Notes: generated by a model not told the origin, from the letters alone. Shown: positions 1-10,623, counted from the stretch's first letter. The stretch is 64,000 bases of DNA from Frateuria_A sp051900535 (GCF_051900535.1 NZ_JBHZGI010000009.1:1-64000), one strand, 5' to 3'. Numbers and translations: made by a program.

Positions 1-166
1 TGACCATCGGCGCGAGGCCCGGCTCGTAGATCGGCACTTCGCCGCCCTTGAGCCGCGCGACCTTGGCCGCGTCCACGTCCACGCACAGGACGTGGTTGCC
101 CATTTCCGCCAGGCAGGTCCCGGTGACAAGGCCGACGTAGCCCGTGCCGAACAGGGTGACATTCAT
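1..166 (-). CDS. ugd: UDP-glucose 6-dehydrogenase, N-terminal part (cut by window edge)
   Basis: The reverse strand encodes MNVTLFGTGYVGLVTGTC followed by a conserved LAEMGNHVLCVDVD stretch. This is the Rossmann NAD-binding start of the UDP-glucose/GDP-mannose dehydrogenase family (GxGYVGL dinucleotide loop, acidic residue closing beta-2). The family oxidises UDP-glucose to UDP-glucuronate for exopolysaccharide and lipid A modification. Only about 55 codons lie inside the window; the rest runs off base 1. Two adjacent ATGs (164-166 and 167-169) could each start it; I take the inner one. The family call is secure. Other nucleotide-sugar dehydrogenases, such as GDP-mannose dehydrogenase, cannot be fully excluded from this fragment. 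Confidence 0.85.
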   Translation of the reverse strand, partial: MNVTLFGTGYVGLVTGTCLAEMGNHVLCVDVDAAKVARLKGGEVPIYEPGLAPMV

Positions 167-231
167 CATCCGGGTGATCGCTCCAACAAAACGATCGCGG
201 ATTCTAACAGGCGCCACCCGTGACGACCGCA

Positions 232-263
232 AAAAGAAAGGGCGCGGATCGCTCCGCGCCCTT
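232..263 (-). terminator. Intrinsic terminator of the FKBP gene
   Basis: A 9-bp GC-rich stem (GGGCGCGGA at 240-248 with TCCGCGCCC at 253-261) has a 4-nt loop. On the minus strand it is followed by a T-rich tract (complement of 232-239). It lies just downstream of the FKBP stop codon. Confidence 0.8.
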
Positions 264-285
264 CGATTTGCCGATGCCGGAGGGC

Positions 286-1044
286 TTATTTGCCCGCCGC
301 GTCCTGGCCGCCGCCGGCCGGGGTCGGGCCAGTCTTCACCAGGGTCACGTCGAAGATGATCGTGGCGTTCGGCGGAAAGCCGTTCTGCGGCTGAGCGCCG
401 TAGGCCAGGTTCGACGGGATGTAGAGCATGTAGTGCGCGCCGGTCTTCATCAGCTCCAGGCCTTCGCGGAAGCCCGGGATCACGCCCTGCAGCGGGATCG
501 AAGCCGGCCCCTTCTCGTGATCGGCCGAGGCATCGAACTTCTCGCCGCTGACGAAGGTACCGACGTAGTTCACCTGCACGGTGTCGTTCGGACCCGGGCG
601 GGCGCCGGTGCCTTCGCTGACGACCTTGTACTGCAGGCCCGAGGCGGTCGTCTTCACGCCCGGCTGGCTCTTGTTCTTGGCAAGGAAGGCTTCGCCCTTG
701 GACTTGTTCTCCGAGGCGACCTTCTCGTACTGGGCCTTGGCCTTGGCCTGCAGCTTCGCGACGAAGGCGTCGCGCACGGTCTTGGCTTCGGCCTCGCTCA
801 TCGTCGGCTTCTGGCCCGACAGCGCCGACTGCACGGCGCGAGCGACCGTCGCCGGATCGACCTCCTCACGGACCAGCGGCGGCAACTGGCTGGCCAGGTC
901 CCAACCGACGACATAGCTGGCCTTGGTCTTGTCGACCGTGCCAGCGGCGCCCGACTTGGCGGACTGGGCGTGGACCCCCGCGGTCATGCCCAGCGCAACG
1001 GCCAGGGTGGCCGCCGTCAGCGTGGGACGCAGAAAATGCTTCAT
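286..1044 (-). CDS. FKBP-type peptidyl-prolyl cis-trans isomerase, exported (Mip/FkpA-like)
   Basis: 252 aa. An N-terminal signal peptide (MKHFLRPTLTAATLAVALG..., cleavage near VHAQS) leads into an FKBP N-terminal helical dimerisation region (about residues 35-140, rich in K/A/E) and a C-terminal FKBP domain (about 145-245). The FKBP domain carries the VQVNYVGTFVSGEKFDAS and VIPGFREGLELMKTGAHYMLYIP signatures. It should catalyse proline isomerisation and chaperone proteins in the periplasm. The reading frame stays open upstream, but the ATG at 1044 has a GGGAGT ribosome site and starts a signal peptide, so I use it. A proline/glycine-rich tail ends the protein. It stands alone with its own terminator. 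Confidence 0.92.
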   Translation of the reverse strand: MKHFLRPTLTAATLAVALGMTAGVHAQSAKSGAAGTVDKTKASYVVGWDLASQLPPLVREEVDPATVARAVQSALSGQKPTMSEAEAKTVRDAFVAKLQAKAKAQYEKVASENKSKGEAFLAKNKSQPGVKTTASGLQYKVVSEGTGARPGPNDTVQVNYVGTFVSGEKFDASADHEKGPASIPLQGVIPGFREGLELMKTGAHYMLYIPSNLAYGAQPQNGFPPNATIIFDVTLVKTGPTPAGGGQDAAGK

Positions 1045-1114
1045 CGAAGAAACTCCCTCGTGTATGGATTTGCCGGCAACGCGGCCGGGCCTCCCCGATG
1101 GAGGCAGGCGGAGC

Positions 1115-1144
1115 ATTGTGAGGCGCGTCGAGCGGTCTTGGCAA
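1115..1144 (-). promoter_or_regulatory. Possible sigma70 promoter for the FKBP gene
   Basis: On the minus strand, TTGCCA (1144-1139) and CACAAT (1120-1115) are separated by 18 bp, about 70 bp upstream of the start codon. The -10 match is moderate, so this is a suggestion only. Confidence 0.35.
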
Positions 1145-1185
1145 CGACACCGGCTGTCGACCGTCATGGTTTGGAAAGGTTCCCT

Positions 1186-2940
1186 TCAGTCGTCCGGCGA
1201 CGGCCGGTCCAGCGTGTCGCGCAAGGCCGCCTGCAGTCTGGCGTGCATCTTCACCAGCGCACGCCACAGCACCGCCGACAGCAACACGCCCGCCACCAGC
1301 AGCAAAATTGCCACGCCGCGCGGTGGCAGGATCGCCGAGCCGAGCACGCTGACCAGCAATCCGAGTGCCAGCAGCGTGCCCAACGGAATCAGCCGTGCCA
1401 GCAGGCTGCGGATGGCGTGCGTGTAGCCGCCGGCAAATTGCTCGCGGATGCCCAGCTCCGCCAGCAGCATGCCCAGCGCCTCGGCCTTGCGGTAGATGGC
1501 GATCAGCATGGGCAACGACAGGAACAGCGCCGCGGCGAAGATCAGCGAATGCCGCGTCTCGCGCCCGGCGCCCAGCGTGGAGAACCACGCCCAGTTGTGC
1601 GCATTGACGTACGCACCAATGACGAACAGCGTGATCACGAGCACCACATTGACGCCGATGTGCCAGAGCAGCCGGCGCAGCATGGCGGCGATCATCGCGT
1701 TCTGCTCCACGGGCCGCAGGCTTCCCAGCCAGCCCGCATAGCTGGTCAGCAGCAGTCGCAGCGGGCCCGGCGTGACGCGCCGCATGCCATCGACGATGCC
1801 GTCGGCATGTCCGACCAGGTAGGGCGACGCGGCCATGCACACCACGGATACCGCGACAGCGGTCGGATAGACGAAATCGCTGACCACGCCAAGCGAGGCA
1901 CCCAGCGTGGCGATCACGAACGAGAACTCGCCGATCTGCGCCATGCTAAGGCCCGTGCGGATGGAGGAACGCACCTCCTGCCCGACCGCGACCATTCCCA
2001 TGCCGACCGTCAGCGTCTTGCCGACGATCACCACCACGGCGACGCCCAGGGCGGGCAGCGCGTACTGCCATAACAACACCGGATCGATCTTCAGGCCGAT
2101 CGCCACGAAGAACAGCGCCGCGAACATGTCGCGCAGGGGCTCCACCAGCCGCATCACGCGATGCGCATTGCGCGCCTCGGCGATAACGGCGCCGGCGAGG
2201 AACGCGCCCAACGCCACGCTGAAGCCCAGCGATGCCGCGAACAGGCTCGCGCCGAAGCACACGCCCAACGCACACACCAGCAATGTTTCGTCGCGGCCGA
2301 AACCGGCTACGTAATCGATGAGCCGGGGCAACAGCAACAGGCCAAGGATCATGCCGGCCACCACGAACAGTCCCACCTGCCCCACGACCGTCAACGCGGT
2401 GCCCGCCTCCATGGCGCCGCCGATGGCCACTGCACTGAGCACCGTGAGGATCACGATCGCCAGCACGTCCTCGGCCACCAGGATGCCGACCACCCGTTGC
2501 GCGAATGGCAGGTGCCGCAGGCCACCTTCGGCCAGCGTGCGCGTGGCGACCATGGTCGAGGAAAGCGAGATCAGCGCGCCGAGGAACAGCGCATCCATCC
2601 GGTTCCACCCGAGCGCCTCGCCCAGGCCCGTGCCGATCCACAGCATCAGGCCCACCTCGATCACTGCGACCATCAGCACGCCCATGCCGACCTCGCGCAG
2701 CTTGCGCACGCTGAACTCCAGGCCCAGCGTGAACATCAGCAGCACGACACCAAGATTGGAAATGTCGTCGATGGCGCGCGGGTCGCCCACCAACACGCCC
2801 GGCGTGTGCGGGCCGATCAATATGCCGGCGAGGATGTAGCCGAGCAGCACGGGCTGGCGAAGGCGCTGGAAGAGCACCGTAGTGGCGCCCGCGACGATCA
2901 TCACCATGGCGAGGTCGCGGATGAAACCGATCTCGTGCAT
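1186..2940 (-). CDS. Kef-type cation:proton antiporter (CPA2 family) without RCK domain
   Basis: 584 aa integral membrane protein. The first about 390 residues are the Na+/H+ exchanger fold of the CPA2 family, with about a dozen hydrophobic segments and motifs such as LGYILAGILIGP, LLMFTLGLEFS and the FLAGAVIAE/SVALGAFLAG pore segment. The remaining about 190 residues hold more hydrophobic segments (for example VVLVITLFVIGAYVN) and end in a short acidic tail. The TrkA-N/RCK nucleotide-binding domain found on KefB and KefC is missing. It probably exchanges K+ or Na+ for H+ across the inner membrane; ion specificity is not readable. The ATG at 2940 is preceded by CCGGAG and begins MHEIGFIRDLA, typical for the family. 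Confidence 0.88.
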   Translation of the reverse strand: MHEIGFIRDLAMVMIVAGATTVLFQRLRQPVLLGYILAGILIGPHTPGVLVGDPRAIDDISNLGVVLLMFTLGLEFSVRKLREVGMGVLMVAVIEVGLMLWIGTGLGEALGWNRMDALFLGALISLSSTMVATRTLAEGGLRHLPFAQRVVGILVAEDVLAIVILTVLSAVAIGGAMEAGTALTVVGQVGLFVVAGMILGLLLLPRLIDYVAGFGRDETLLVCALGVCFGASLFAASLGFSVALGAFLAGAVIAEARNAHRVMRLVEPLRDMFAALFFVAIGLKIDPVLLWQYALPALGVAVVVIVGKTLTVGMGMVAVGQEVRSSIRTGLSMAQIGEFSFVIATLGASLGVVSDFVYPTAVAVSVVCMAASPYLVGHADGIVDGMRRVTPGPLRLLLTSYAGWLGSLRPVEQNAMIAAMLRRLLWHIGVNVVLVITLFVIGAYVNAHNWAWFSTLGAGRETRHSLIFAAALFLSLPMLIAIYRKAEALGMLLAELGIREQFAGGYTHAIRSLLARLIPLGTLLALGLLVSVLGSAILPPRGVAILLLVAGVLLSAVLWRALVKMHARLQAALRDTLDRPSPDD

Positions 2941-3043
2941 GCGTGCTCCGGCGAGTGTGGCCGTCCAGCTTACGTCACAACGCGAGTGTGTCGATGCGGA
3001 ACAAACACGCGTGACGACAAGCGCAAAATTCTCCAAAAAAAGC

Positions 3044-3072
3044 TTGACGGATTCGCGAACCCTGCCTATTCT
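3044..3072 (+). promoter_or_regulatory. Sigma70 promoter of the tRNA-Ala/Glu/Asp cluster
   Basis: TTGACG (3044-3049) and TATTCT (3067-3072) are separated by exactly 17 bp. A GC-rich discriminator (TCCGGGC) follows, as in stringently controlled stable-RNA promoters. The predicted start of transcription is about 10 bp ahead of tRNA-Ala. Confidence 0.75.
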
Positions 3073-3089
3073 TCCGGGCTTCCAGCGGC

Positions 3090-3165
3090 GGGGCCATAGC
3101 TCAGCTGGGAGAGCGCCTGCATGGCATGCAGGAGGTCGGCGGTTCGATCCCGCCTGGCTCCACCA
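3090..3165 (+). tRNA. tRNA-Ala (GGC)
   Basis: 76 nt including encoded CCA. The acceptor stem GGGGCCA pairs with TGGCTCC, the anticodon loop ATGGCAT gives anticodon GGC, and the T loop is TTCGATC. First gene of a three-tRNA cluster. Confidence 0.97.
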
Positions 3166-3174
3166 ACCTAATAC

Positions 3175-3250
3175 GTCCCCATCGTCTAGAGGCCTAGGAC
3201 ATCACCCTTTCACGGTGGCGACCGGGGTTCGAATCCCCGTGGGGACGCCA
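3175..3250 (+). tRNA. tRNA-Glu (TTC)
   Basis: 76 nt including CCA. The acceptor stem is GTCCCC/GGGGAC, the anticodon loop CTTTCAC gives anticodon TTC, and the T arm is GGGG-TTCGAAT-CCCC. It lies 9 bp after tRNA-Ala. Confidence 0.97.
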
Positions 3251-3288
3251 AGGTTGGCCTCGCATTTTGTGAAGCTGGAAGACAACGC

Positions 3289-3365
3289 GGAGCGGTAGTT
3301 CAGTCGGTTAGAATGCTGGCCTGTCACGCCGGAGGTCGCGGGTTCGAGTCCCGTCCGCTCCGCCA
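3289..3365 (+). tRNA. tRNA-Asp (GTC)
   Basis: 77 nt including CCA. The acceptor stem GGAGCGG pairs with CCGCTCC, and the anticodon loop CTGTCAC gives anticodon GTC. Last gene of the cluster, directly followed by an intrinsic terminator. Confidence 0.97.
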
Positions 3366-3374
3366 CTAATGAGA

Positions 3375-3397
3375 AACCCGCCTTGTGCGGGTTTTTT
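3375..3397 (+). terminator. Intrinsic terminator of the tRNA cluster
   Basis: AACCCGC (3375-3381) pairs with GCGGGTT (3387-3393) around a 5-nt loop and runs into a six-T tract, 9 bp after tRNA-Asp. Confidence 0.93.
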
Positions 3398-3466
3398 GTT
3401 GGGCATTTTTTGTGCGTTCGTCCCTGAGCGCTACAGCAAAAGCGGCCATCCATGCCGCACTCCTCG

Positions 3467-3483
3467 CAAGGGCTTCGCCCTTG
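3467..3483 (-). terminator. Terminator-like hairpin after the DUF1249 gene
   Basis: A perfect 7-bp inverted repeat, CAAGGGC/GCCCTTG with a 3-nt loop, lies 12 bp beyond the DUF1249 stop on the minus strand. There is no T tract, so termination is uncertain. Confidence 0.35.
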
Positions 3484-3495
3484 AATGGACTCCGG

Positions 3496-3966
3496 TCAAC
3501 CGTCCGTTTCGATTCGCTCGAGTGTCCCTGCCGAATGCCCCTGCTCGGCCAGGTACTCCAACCAGCGCGACAGAAACCCGTTCATGCGCAGCCGATGCTG
3601 CAGCACCGTGTGCGCTTCCGGGAACGGCCCCAGCACCTGCCACAGGTGGCGGCCTGGATGGCAATGCAACGCCTCGGCCACGTGCGCATCGGTGTACATC
3701 CGAAGCTGCGCCGACGGCGTCGGATGTCCCGTGTTCGCGTCGACGAATCCGTACGTCAGCTCCAGCTCCAGCGTGTAGGGATGCCGCTCCTGCACATGCA
3801 TGTGCACGTCCAGGCCATCGTCCACGCTGGAACGATAGCGTCCCGGCGCAAGCGTCTGCGGCGCGAACAGGTGCGCCAGGCGGTGATAGTTCTCCGCATA
3901 CAACCCCATCAGGAATTCGAAGCGTCCCGGGAGCAAGGCGGAGCGGTTGTCCAGTACGGCACTCAT
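3496..3966 (-). CDS. DUF1249 family protein (YqiB-like)
   Basis: 156 aa, about the length of E. coli YqiB. The body matches the family pattern: FLMGLYAENYHRL near the N-terminus, ELELTYGF, an AQLRMYTDAHVAEAL block mid-protein and a RMNGFLSRWLEYLAEQGH C-terminal block. No catalytic motif or signal peptide is visible, so it is presumably cytoplasmic; its function is unknown. It starts 16 bp after the ppsR stop on the same strand, so the two are probably co-transcribed. The ATG at 3966 fits the family N-terminus; the longer open frame upstream overlaps ppsR and is rejected. Confidence 0.82.
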   Translation of the reverse strand: MSAVLDNRSALLPGRFEFLMGLYAENYHRLAHLFAPQTLAPGRYRSSVDDGLDVHMHVQERHPYTLELELTYGFVDANTGHPTPSAQLRMYTDAHVAEALHCHPGRHLWQVLGPFPEAHTVLQHRLRMNGFLSRWLEYLAEQGHSAGTLERIETDG

Positions 3967-3982
3967 TGAGCCTGCATATACC

Positions 3983-4798
3983 TCAAAACATGGTTCGCTC
4001 GATACCGAAGCGCTCGAAGATCTTGCTGGCGATCTCTTCGATCGAGACGTGGGTGGTGTTGAGCGAGGATATCCCCGCCTGGCGCATGAGCCGGTCAGCC
4101 TGTTCCAGTTCCCAGCGACACTGCTGCACTGTGGCATAGCGACTGTCGGGCCGGCGTTGTTCACGGATCTGCGCCAGCCGCTGCGGGTCGATGGTGAGGC
4201 CGAACAGGCGATCCTTGTACGGCTTGAGCCGTTTGGGGAGTTCCAGCTTGTCCAGGTCGTCGTCGGTCAGGGGGTAGTTGGCGGCTTTGACGCCGTAATG
4301 CAAGGCCATGTAGAGGCAGGTGGGCGTCTTGCCCGATCGCGACACGCCGATGAGGATCAGGTCGGCCTGCTCGTAGTCCACGTCCACGCCATCGTCGTGC
4401 GCCAGCGCGTAGTTGGTGGCGTTGATGCGCGCCTCGTACTTGTCGAAGTCGACCAGGCCGTGCGAGCGGTTGACCATGCCCGAGCGCTTGGCGCCCAGTT
4501 CTTCCTCCAGCGGCCCGATGAACGGCGCGAACACGTCCAGCATCAGCGCACCGCTCGCTGCCACGACCTCGCACAGGCCCCGATCCGCCATCGTGTTGAC
4601 GACAATCGGCCGCTCGCCGGTTTGCGCGTAACGGGTCTTGATGCGGAGCGCAGCGGCCTCGGCCTTATGCGCGTCGTCCACGAACGGCAGGCGATGCTTG
4701 TCGAACTGGATGCCCTCGAACTGCGCAAGGATGGAGTTGCCGATCGTCTCCGCCGTAATACCAGTGGAGTCGGAGATGAAGAAAACCGTACGTTGCAT
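3983..4798 (-). CDS. ppsR: Phosphoenolpyruvate synthase regulatory protein (bifunctional kinase/pyrophosphorylase)
   Basis: 271 aa, the usual length for the DUF299/PSRP family. The N-terminus MQRTVFFISDSTGITAET and the P-loop-like GVSRSGKTPTCLYMA (about residues 150-165) are diagnostic. In E. coli the homologue uses ADP to phosphorylate a threonine beside the catalytic histidine of PEP synthase, inactivating it, and uses phosphate to reverse this. The target gene ppsA is divergent, 222 bp away, which supports the assignment. The downstream neighbour on the same strand is a DUF1249 gene. Confidence 0.95.
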   Translation of the reverse strand: MQRTVFFISDSTGITAETIGNSILAQFEGIQFDKHRLPFVDDAHKAEAAALRIKTRYAQTGERPIVVNTMADRGLCEVVAASGALMLDVFAPFIGPLEEELGAKRSGMVNRSHGLVDFDKYEARINATNYALAHDDGVDVDYEQADLILIGVSRSGKTPTCLYMALHYGVKAANYPLTDDDLDKLELPKRLKPYKDRLFGLTIDPQRLAQIREQRRPDSRYATVQQCRWELEQADRLMRQAGISSLNTTHVSIEEIASKIFERFGIERTMF

Positions 4799-5020
4799 GC
4801 CTGTCTTCCATTTGTCCGCGGGGCCTGGTCCGGCACCTTAGCGCAAGCGCCAAAGCCTGTCCCTGCTTGACTCCGCGCTGACTGGTATGCAGTTGGCGCG
4901 GCATCGTGAACAAATGGTCTTCTTGTGCCGTGCACCATCGAAAGCGGACAATACCAGTCCTTTGCGGCCCGGTTTCGGCGCGGCGCAGCGTATTACCCAA
5001 GCTTTACTAAGGAGATTCCC

Positions 5021-7393
<2,373 letters not shown>

Positions 7394-7408
7394 GCCACGA
7401 CCCGGTGC

Positions 7409-7437
7409 TTGTCACTGCCCGGGCTGCCGCGTACACT
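7409..7437 (+). promoter_or_regulatory. Sigma70 promoter of tRNA-Ser
   Basis: TTGTCA (7409-7414) and TACACT (7432-7437) are separated by 17 bp, and the tRNA begins 31 bp downstream. The promoter begins 16 bp after the ppsA stop. Confidence 0.6.
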
Positions 7438-7468
7438 TCGCGGCTCGCGTCGACCCGCGGACCTTTTC

Positions 7469-7559
<91 letters not shown>

Positions 7560-7567
7560 TAAAGACA

Positions 7568-7596
7568 AACGCCCCCTCGTGGGGCGTTTTGTTTTC
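7568..7596 (+). terminator. Intrinsic terminator of tRNA-Ser
   Basis: AACGCCCC (7568-7575) pairs with GGGGCGTT (7581-7588) around a 5-nt loop, followed by a TTTTGTTTT tract. Confidence 0.88.
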
Positions 7597-7663
7597 CCGC
7601 CTTTTCTTTTGCGAAGCCCAACGCCATGGCATGCTGCGTGGCGCTCGCACCTTCAGGCACCCC

Positions 7664-8368
7664 ATGATCGAGTTCGGACACGGTACCCACGTCGGCCTGC
7701 GCCGCGCGCGCAACGAGGACACCTATTACGCCGATCCGGCGCTGGGCCTGTTTCTCGTCGCCGATGGCATGGGCGGGCACCAGCATGGGGAGGTGGCCTC
7801 GGCGCTGGTACGCGATGCGATCGTCGAGCAGATCGCGCGAGGGCGCGGGTTGGTGGAGGCGGTGCGCAGCGCGGGCGAGCGGCTGTTCCGGCACTCCAGC
7901 GCCGCGGCGGACCGCTTGCCGATGGGCACCACGGTGGCTGCGCTGAAGCTGGCCGGCGACCGCTACGAGGTGGCCTGGGTAGGCGACAGCCGCATCTATC
8001 TTTGGCAGGGCGGCGCGCTGCGCCAGGTCAGCCACGACCATTCGCTGGTACAGGAACTGGTCGCCGCCGGCCAGCTCGACCCGGCGCTGGCCGATCGCCA
8101 TCCGCAGCGCAACGTGCTGACCCAGGCGCTGGGCGTGACCTCGATCGAGCAGTTGCACATCGGCATGGCACGCGGGCGGGTCGAACCGGGCAGCCGTTTC
8201 GTGTTGTGCAGCGACGGCTTGACCGAGGGCCTGTCCGACGCCGCGATCGCGCGGATCGTCGGGCGTACGGACCTCGCCGCGCAGGAATGCGTCGATCACC
8301 TGCTGCTGGCCGCACTCGACGGCAGCGCGGACGACAACATCACGGTGATCCTGGCGCGCGTGAGTTAG
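7664..8368 (+). CDS. PP2C-family serine/threonine protein phosphatase
   Basis: 234 aa, the usual size of stand-alone bacterial PPM/PP2C phosphatases. It has all metal-binding signatures: RRARNEDTYY near residue 15, VADGMGGHQHGE (about 32-43), VAWVGDSRIYLW, LCSDGLTEGL and a final SADDNITVI. It should dephosphorylate Ser/Thr-phosphoproteins in a Mn2+/Mg2+-dependent way in the cytoplasm. In related bacteria such genes often accompany Hanks-type kinases or type VI secretion; no kinase, forkhead-associated domain or secretion gene is adjacent here. An in-frame ATG at 7631 would add 11 residues; the start used gives the normal family N-terminus. Confidence 0.88.
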   Translation: MIEFGHGTHVGLRRARNEDTYYADPALGLFLVADGMGGHQHGEVASALVRDAIVEQIARGRGLVEAVRSAGERLFRHSSAAADRLPMGTTVAALKLAGDRYEVAWVGDSRIYLWQGGALRQVSHDHSLVQELVAAGQLDPALADRHPQRNVLTQALGVTSIEQLHIGMARGRVEPGSRFVLCSDGLTEGLSDAAIARIVGRTDLAAQECVDHLLLAALDGSADDNITVILARVS

Positions 8369-8545
8369 CGCCCAACGATCCGTAAGTTGTGCATTCCACG
8401 CGCCCATGGGCGCGACCGCCATGCCGCATCGGAACCCTGCGGTCATGCCAAGGGTGTTCCTGCGAAAAAGGACCCCACCAGCGTCGCTCGTCGCTTCGTC
8501 AACCGTCCCCGCGAACCGGGGAGCCCGTTGCGAAGCCCGCTATGC

Positions 8546-9280
8546 CTAGGCTTCGGCCAACGCCGCTTCGGGCTGTTCCTGCCGACGCCAGACGCTACCG
8601 CCCTGGACGGCCTTGTCCAGCGCATCCAGTCGGCTTTCATGCGCAGCGATTTCATTGGCATCCGCCCGCAGCACGCGCGGGCGGCGCAGCAGCGTGACCG
8701 GGGCCAGCACGGCCGCGCCGGCTTCCTCGTGGGCGCCTTCGAAGGCCAGGTCCAACGCGACCTGGCCGGAGGTCATGTACAGATAGACGTCGGCCAGCAG
8801 TTGGGCGTCGATCAGGCCGCCGTGCAGGTCGCGCGCGGAGTTGTCCACGCCCAGACGCTTGCACAGGGCATCCAGGCTGTTGCGCTGGCCGGGGTAGCGC
8901 TCGCGCGCCATCGCCAGCGTGTCGATCACGCGGCAGCGGTCGGCGATGCGACCCATGTGCACGCCCACGCGCGCCAGCTCCGCGTCCAGGAACCCGACGT
9001 CGAAGCTCGCGTTGTGGATGATCAGCTCGGCATCGCCGATGAAAGCCAGGAAGTCCTCCACCACATCGGCAAAGAACGGCTTGTCGAGAAGGAATTCATC
9101 CTCGATGCCGGTGACCTGCCGCGCGCCCTCGTCGATTGCGCGCTCGGGGTTGAGATAGGTCTGCCAGTGCCGCCCGCTGGGACGTCGCTCGATGAGTTCC
9201 ACGCAGGCGATTTCGATCAACCGGTGGCCCTGGCGGACTTCCAGACCCGTGGTCTCGGTGTCCAGAACGATCTGCCTCAT
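8546..9280 (-). CDS. dnaQ: DNA polymerase III epsilon subunit (3'-5' proofreading exonuclease)
   Basis: 244 aa, as in E. coli. The DEDDh exonuclease motifs are in order: Exo I DTETTGL (Asp7, Glu9), Exo II HNASFDVGFLD, and the Exo III region with H-x-x-L-x-D-AQLLADVY. The C-terminal tail is the short part that normally binds the polymerase alpha subunit. It removes misincorporated bases during replication. Its ATG overlaps the rnhA stop in an ATGA quartet, so translation is probably coupled. The order methyltransferase-rnhA-dnaQ on this strand matches the E. coli yafS-rnhA-dnaQ region, although E. coli transcribes rnhA and dnaQ divergently. Confidence 0.96.
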   Translation of the reverse strand: MRQIVLDTETTGLEVRQGHRLIEIACVELIERRPSGRHWQTYLNPERAIDEGARQVTGIEDEFLLDKPFFADVVEDFLAFIGDAELIIHNASFDVGFLDAELARVGVHMGRIADRCRVIDTLAMARERYPGQRNSLDALCKRLGVDNSARDLHGGLIDAQLLADVYLYMTSGQVALDLAFEGAHEEAGAAVLAPVTLLRRPRVLRADANEIAAHESRLDALDKAVQGGSVWRRQEQPEAALAEA

Positions 9281-9720
9281 GCCCTGCCCCTGTAACGCTC
9301 GGCCTGCTCGCGCGCGGCGGTATCGACGCGCTCGTTTTCCACGTGGCCCGTGTGGCCGCGCACCCACGCCCAGCGTACCTGATGTGGCGCCTTGGCCGCT
9401 GCCAACCGCTCCCACAGATCCTGGTTCTTGACCGGCTTCTTGTCGGACGTGCGCCAGCCGTTGGCGACCCACCTCGGCAACCACTGCTCAATGCCTTGCA
9501 TGACATAGCGCGAGTCGGTGGTAAGCACGACCTTGCATGGGCGCGTCAGTGCCTCCAGCGCACCGATGGCGGCCATCAGTTCCATGCGGTTGTTGGTGGT
9601 GTCCGGCTCGCCGCCGGAGAACACGCGCTCGACGCCCTTGGCGCGCAGCAATGCAGCCCAGCCGCCGGGCCCGGGATTGCCCAGGCACGCGCCGTCGGTA
9701 AACGCTTCGACTTCGATCAT
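9277..9720 (-). CDS. rnhA: Ribonuclease HI
   Basis: 147 aa, a typical type 1 RNase H. Catalytic residues are visible in FTDGACLGNPGPGG (Asp9), NNRMELMAAI (Glu), TTDSRYV (Asp) and the late ENERVDTAAREQA (Asp), along with the basic handle GWRTSDKKPVKN. It degrades RNA in RNA-DNA hybrids (R-loops, replication primers). Its 3' end overlaps dnaQ by 4 bp and it starts 17 bp after the methyltransferase stop, so the three genes look like one operon. Confidence 0.97.
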   Translation of the reverse strand: MIEVEAFTDGACLGNPGPGGWAALLRAKGVERVFSGGEPDTTNNRMELMAAIGALEALTRPCKVVLTTDSRYVMQGIEQWLPRWVANGWRTSDKKPVKNQDLWERLAAAKAPHQVRWAWVRGHTGHVENERVDTAAREQAERYRGRA

Positions 9721-9737
9721 CGTTCCTCGCGAAGAAA

Positions 9738-10418
9738 TCAGGCGGCAGCGCTGCGGCGCGCGCCGGGCGCCAGGCCGGCGACCGGCGCCGCGGCGATCGC
9801 ACGCGGACGCAGGCGGACTGGCGCGGCGGCCTGGCGGCGCTTGCGCGCGATCAGCAGGTAACCGCCGCCGAGCGGGCCGCCATGGTGCGGCACCGCGGCC
9901 GAGCTCGGCCACATGGGGCCGACCCGTTGCACGCGCTCGACATTGAGTTCGGCGCTCCGCAACCAATGGCCGATGCGCAGCGGGGATTCCAGGTTCACGC
10001 CGCGCCGGCCGCGCCACAGCAGCCAGGGCAACCAGCCGCTGGCCGGATGCATGCCGGTGAGCGCAAGCATCCCGCCGGGCATGAGGACGCGGGCGGACTC
10101 TCGCAGCAGGAATTGCGGATCGGGCGCCACTTCCAGCGCATGGCTCAGCAATGCCAGGCCGAAGGCGTCGTCCAGGAACGGCAGCGACTCATCCAGGCGC
10201 GTGTGCAGGTCGCCCGCGCCGTGGCTGCCATCCAGATGCAGGTGCACCCAGCGGTCGAGCATCGGCAACGCCGGGGGCACGGCCCGCGCGACAGCCGACA
10301 CCTGCAACGCATACGCGCCGGCGCAGCGCTGCAACTCCGGGGCGAGCGCCTGCGCTTCTGCGGCGAGCAGGCCGCGCATCGGCTTGCTGGCGTAGATGTC
10401 TTGATCGCGCTCGGCCAT
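9738..10418 (-). CDS. SAM-dependent methyltransferase (YafS-like position)
   Basis: 226 aa. It resembles the Methyltransf_11 class I fold: DDAFGLALLSHALEVAPDPQFLLRES followed by ARVLMPGGMLALTGMHP is the beta4/beta5 region of that family. The glycine-rich SAM loop is degenerate, so the substrate and even activity are uncertain. The C-terminal about 40 residues are basic and low-complexity (KRRQAAAPVRLRPRA), suggesting a disordered tail. Its position directly before rnhA-dnaQ and beside gloB is the same as that of E. coli yafS, which supports orthology. The ATG at 10418 begins MAERDQDIYAS. Confidence 0.75.
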   Translation of the reverse strand: MAERDQDIYASKPMRGLLAAEAQALAPELQRCAGAYALQVSAVARAVPPALPMLDRWVHLHLDGSHGAGDLHTRLDESLPFLDDAFGLALLSHALEVAPDPQFLLRESARVLMPGGMLALTGMHPASGWLPWLLWRGRRGVNLESPLRIGHWLRSAELNVERVQRVGPMWPSSAAVPHHGGPLGGGYLLIARKRRQAAAPVRLRPRAIAAAPVAGLAPGARRSAAA

Positions 10419-10623
10419 GTCGCGCCCGTTTCGCCGCAAAAGTGAAGTGTAGCCGCTGGCGGTCGCAAGCGCGTCACAGGTCGCGGAACCGGCCGCCTGA
10501 CTGAACACAAATCACACATTTAACGGCTCACTAACGAGCCACCCGGATACGGCACTTATAGTCGAACGGTTCGCGCAAGCCGGATGCCTGCGCCAGTCGA
10601 TACGAAGACTGCGGAGACCGTTC

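Noticed and set aside
220..2073. Plus-strand 617-codon frame opposite the FKBP and antiporter genes
   Set aside because: A mirror of two well-defined genes; very rich in Gln/Arg/His with no domain.
8399..8414. 16-bp palindrome CGCGCCCATGGGCGCG between the PP2C and dnaQ genes
   Set aside because: It is GC-rich with no T tract and could arise by chance at this base composition, so I did not call a terminator or site.
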